This document shows, piece by piece, positions 42,994 through 43,579 of a stretch of 43,579 bases of DNA. The notes under the pieces were generated by a model. That model did not search any database. It was not told the origin of the DNA and saw nothing but the letters and a program-made list of their open reading frames with translations. A program made the translations under genes and the position numbers. Within the stretch, counting starts at the first letter, position 1, and each line of letters starts with the position of its first letter. The stretch is from Prolixibacteraceae bacterium UBA6162 (lineage in GTDB: Bacteria > Bacteroidota > Bacteroidia > Bacteroidales > Prolixibacteraceae). Location: the NCBI GenBank assembly GCA_002428215.1, contig DIUI01000111.1, forward strand, positions 1 through 43,579, written 5' to 3'.

Positions 42994-43413
42994 TTAACGG
43001 CGCTTATTTAACACAGCGTCGAATGAATACTTGCCACCTCCCAGAATAAGGATAGCGACGAAGCCTACAAGATACATAAGGGCAAGCTCTTTGCGCTGAA
43101 AAGGATCGGTGGCATGTACCATAAACGCAGCAACTCCCATGGCTATTATAACCGGTATTGAACTCAAACGGGTAGCAAGACCCGCTGCCACCAAAATTGG
43201 TGCTACTATTTCTCCTATTACGGTTAGTATTAATGAGTATGTCGACCCAATTCCAAGGGGATCAGGAAAACCTTCGTAATTTCCATTGAGCAATCTTTGC
43301 AATTTGGGTAATCCGTGGGTGAACATGAAAGCCGATAGCACCACTCTGGAGATTAGCAACCAAAAGTGCATGAGGCCCTGATGAATTTTATGACTGAACA
43401 GCAGTTTAACCAT
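42994..43413 (-). CDS. DoxX-family membrane protein
   Basis: 139 residues, four membrane segments with the DoxX pattern: LLISRVVLSAFMFTHGLPKL, the loop FPDPLGIGSTYSL, TVIGEIVAPILVAAGLATRL, and HATDPFQRKELALMYLVGFV. DoxX proteins occur in thiol/redox and quinone-linked membrane complexes; no partner is evident here. It precedes the PafA-like gene by 59 bases on the same strand and may be cotranscribed. Confidence 0.88.
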   Translation of the reverse strand: MVKLLFSHKIHQGLMHFWLLISRVVLSAFMFTHGLPKLQRLLNGNYEGFPDPLGIGSTYSLILTVIGEIVAPILVAAGLATRLSSIPVIIAMGVAAFMVHATDPFQRKELALMYLVGFVAILILGGGKYSFDAVLNKRR

Positions 43414-43579
43414 AGTGGATAATTTTAAAATGGTTGGAAAGCTGCAAAGATGAGGAAAAAAGTTTTATGGGATGCGCAAGGCCGGCATCTGTGATTAAAG
43501 AATTAAAAATTGAGCAGCATCCTTGTTTATTACAAAACTTAGTGGGTTTTACTTCCAAAGGTGTAGTGTCAGGTAAAAA
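43414..43579. other. Right-edge intergenic sequence
   Basis: AT-rich region upstream of the DoxX gene up to the window end. It holds no open frame or repeat that I can support. Confidence 0.5.

Overview
The window looks like chromosomal DNA of a member of the Bacteroidota, most likely an environmental Bacteroidales/Marinilabiliales-type bacterium. Supporting signs are a tmRNA whose tag reads GENNYALAA, a type 9 secretion (T9SS) sorting domain, a TonB receptor with a carboxypeptidase-regulatory N-terminus, a YaiO-type outer-membrane barrel, BT_3928- and DUF1599-type proteins, a folP-cdaA pair, an AddB-like nuclease, and several TAnnTTTG (-7) promoter boxes.

Left part (1-11150). A hairpin-rich stretch at the left edge (minus strand, 1-451) resembles the 5' part of a group II intron or another structured RNA. 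It is followed by a long plus-strand gene train. First come an ECF sigma factor, a zinc-finger anti-sigma factor and a Spy/CpxP-like periplasmic protein. Then come a PqqD-like small protein, an ATP-grasp ligase, a PLP-dependent (LysA-like) decarboxylase, a urea-transporter/M23-peptidase fusion, a YaiO-like outer-membrane barrel, a TPR protein, and a five-haem cytochrome with a T9SS sorting domain. The overlapping start/stop codons of the PqqD to YaiO genes mark them as one unit. I do not recognise this system as described. A reasonable guess is that it makes a small amidated or decarboxylated compound and moves it through the envelope.

Middle (11150-24700). katG lies convergent to the cytochrome gene across a shared terminator. 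Next are a TspO-like membrane protein, an MFS transporter preceded by a perfect 16-bp palindrome, a small carboxypeptidase-regulatory-like protein and a YwqK/MORN protein. A surface lipoprotein and a TonB-dependent receptor follow, separated by a strong hairpin, and then a PhoR/PhoB-type two-component pair. The tmRNA gene (ssrA, minus strand) ends this part.

Right part (24840-43579). This is mostly housekeeping: a TM1266-like small protein, an AddB-like nuclease with a YgiQ radical SAM protein, an OlsF-like bifunctional acyltransferase, queA divergent from a DUF2027-Smr protein, cdaA-folP, a DUF1599 protein with a DoxX/BT_3928 protein, tpiA, prmA, a YfcE-like phosphoesterase, a SixA-like phosphatase, a PafA-like protein that has lost most catalytic residues, and a DoxX protein. 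A 124-nt nested hairpin ending in seven Ts sits between tpiA and prmA. I saw no insertion sequence, CRISPR array, tRNA or rRNA.
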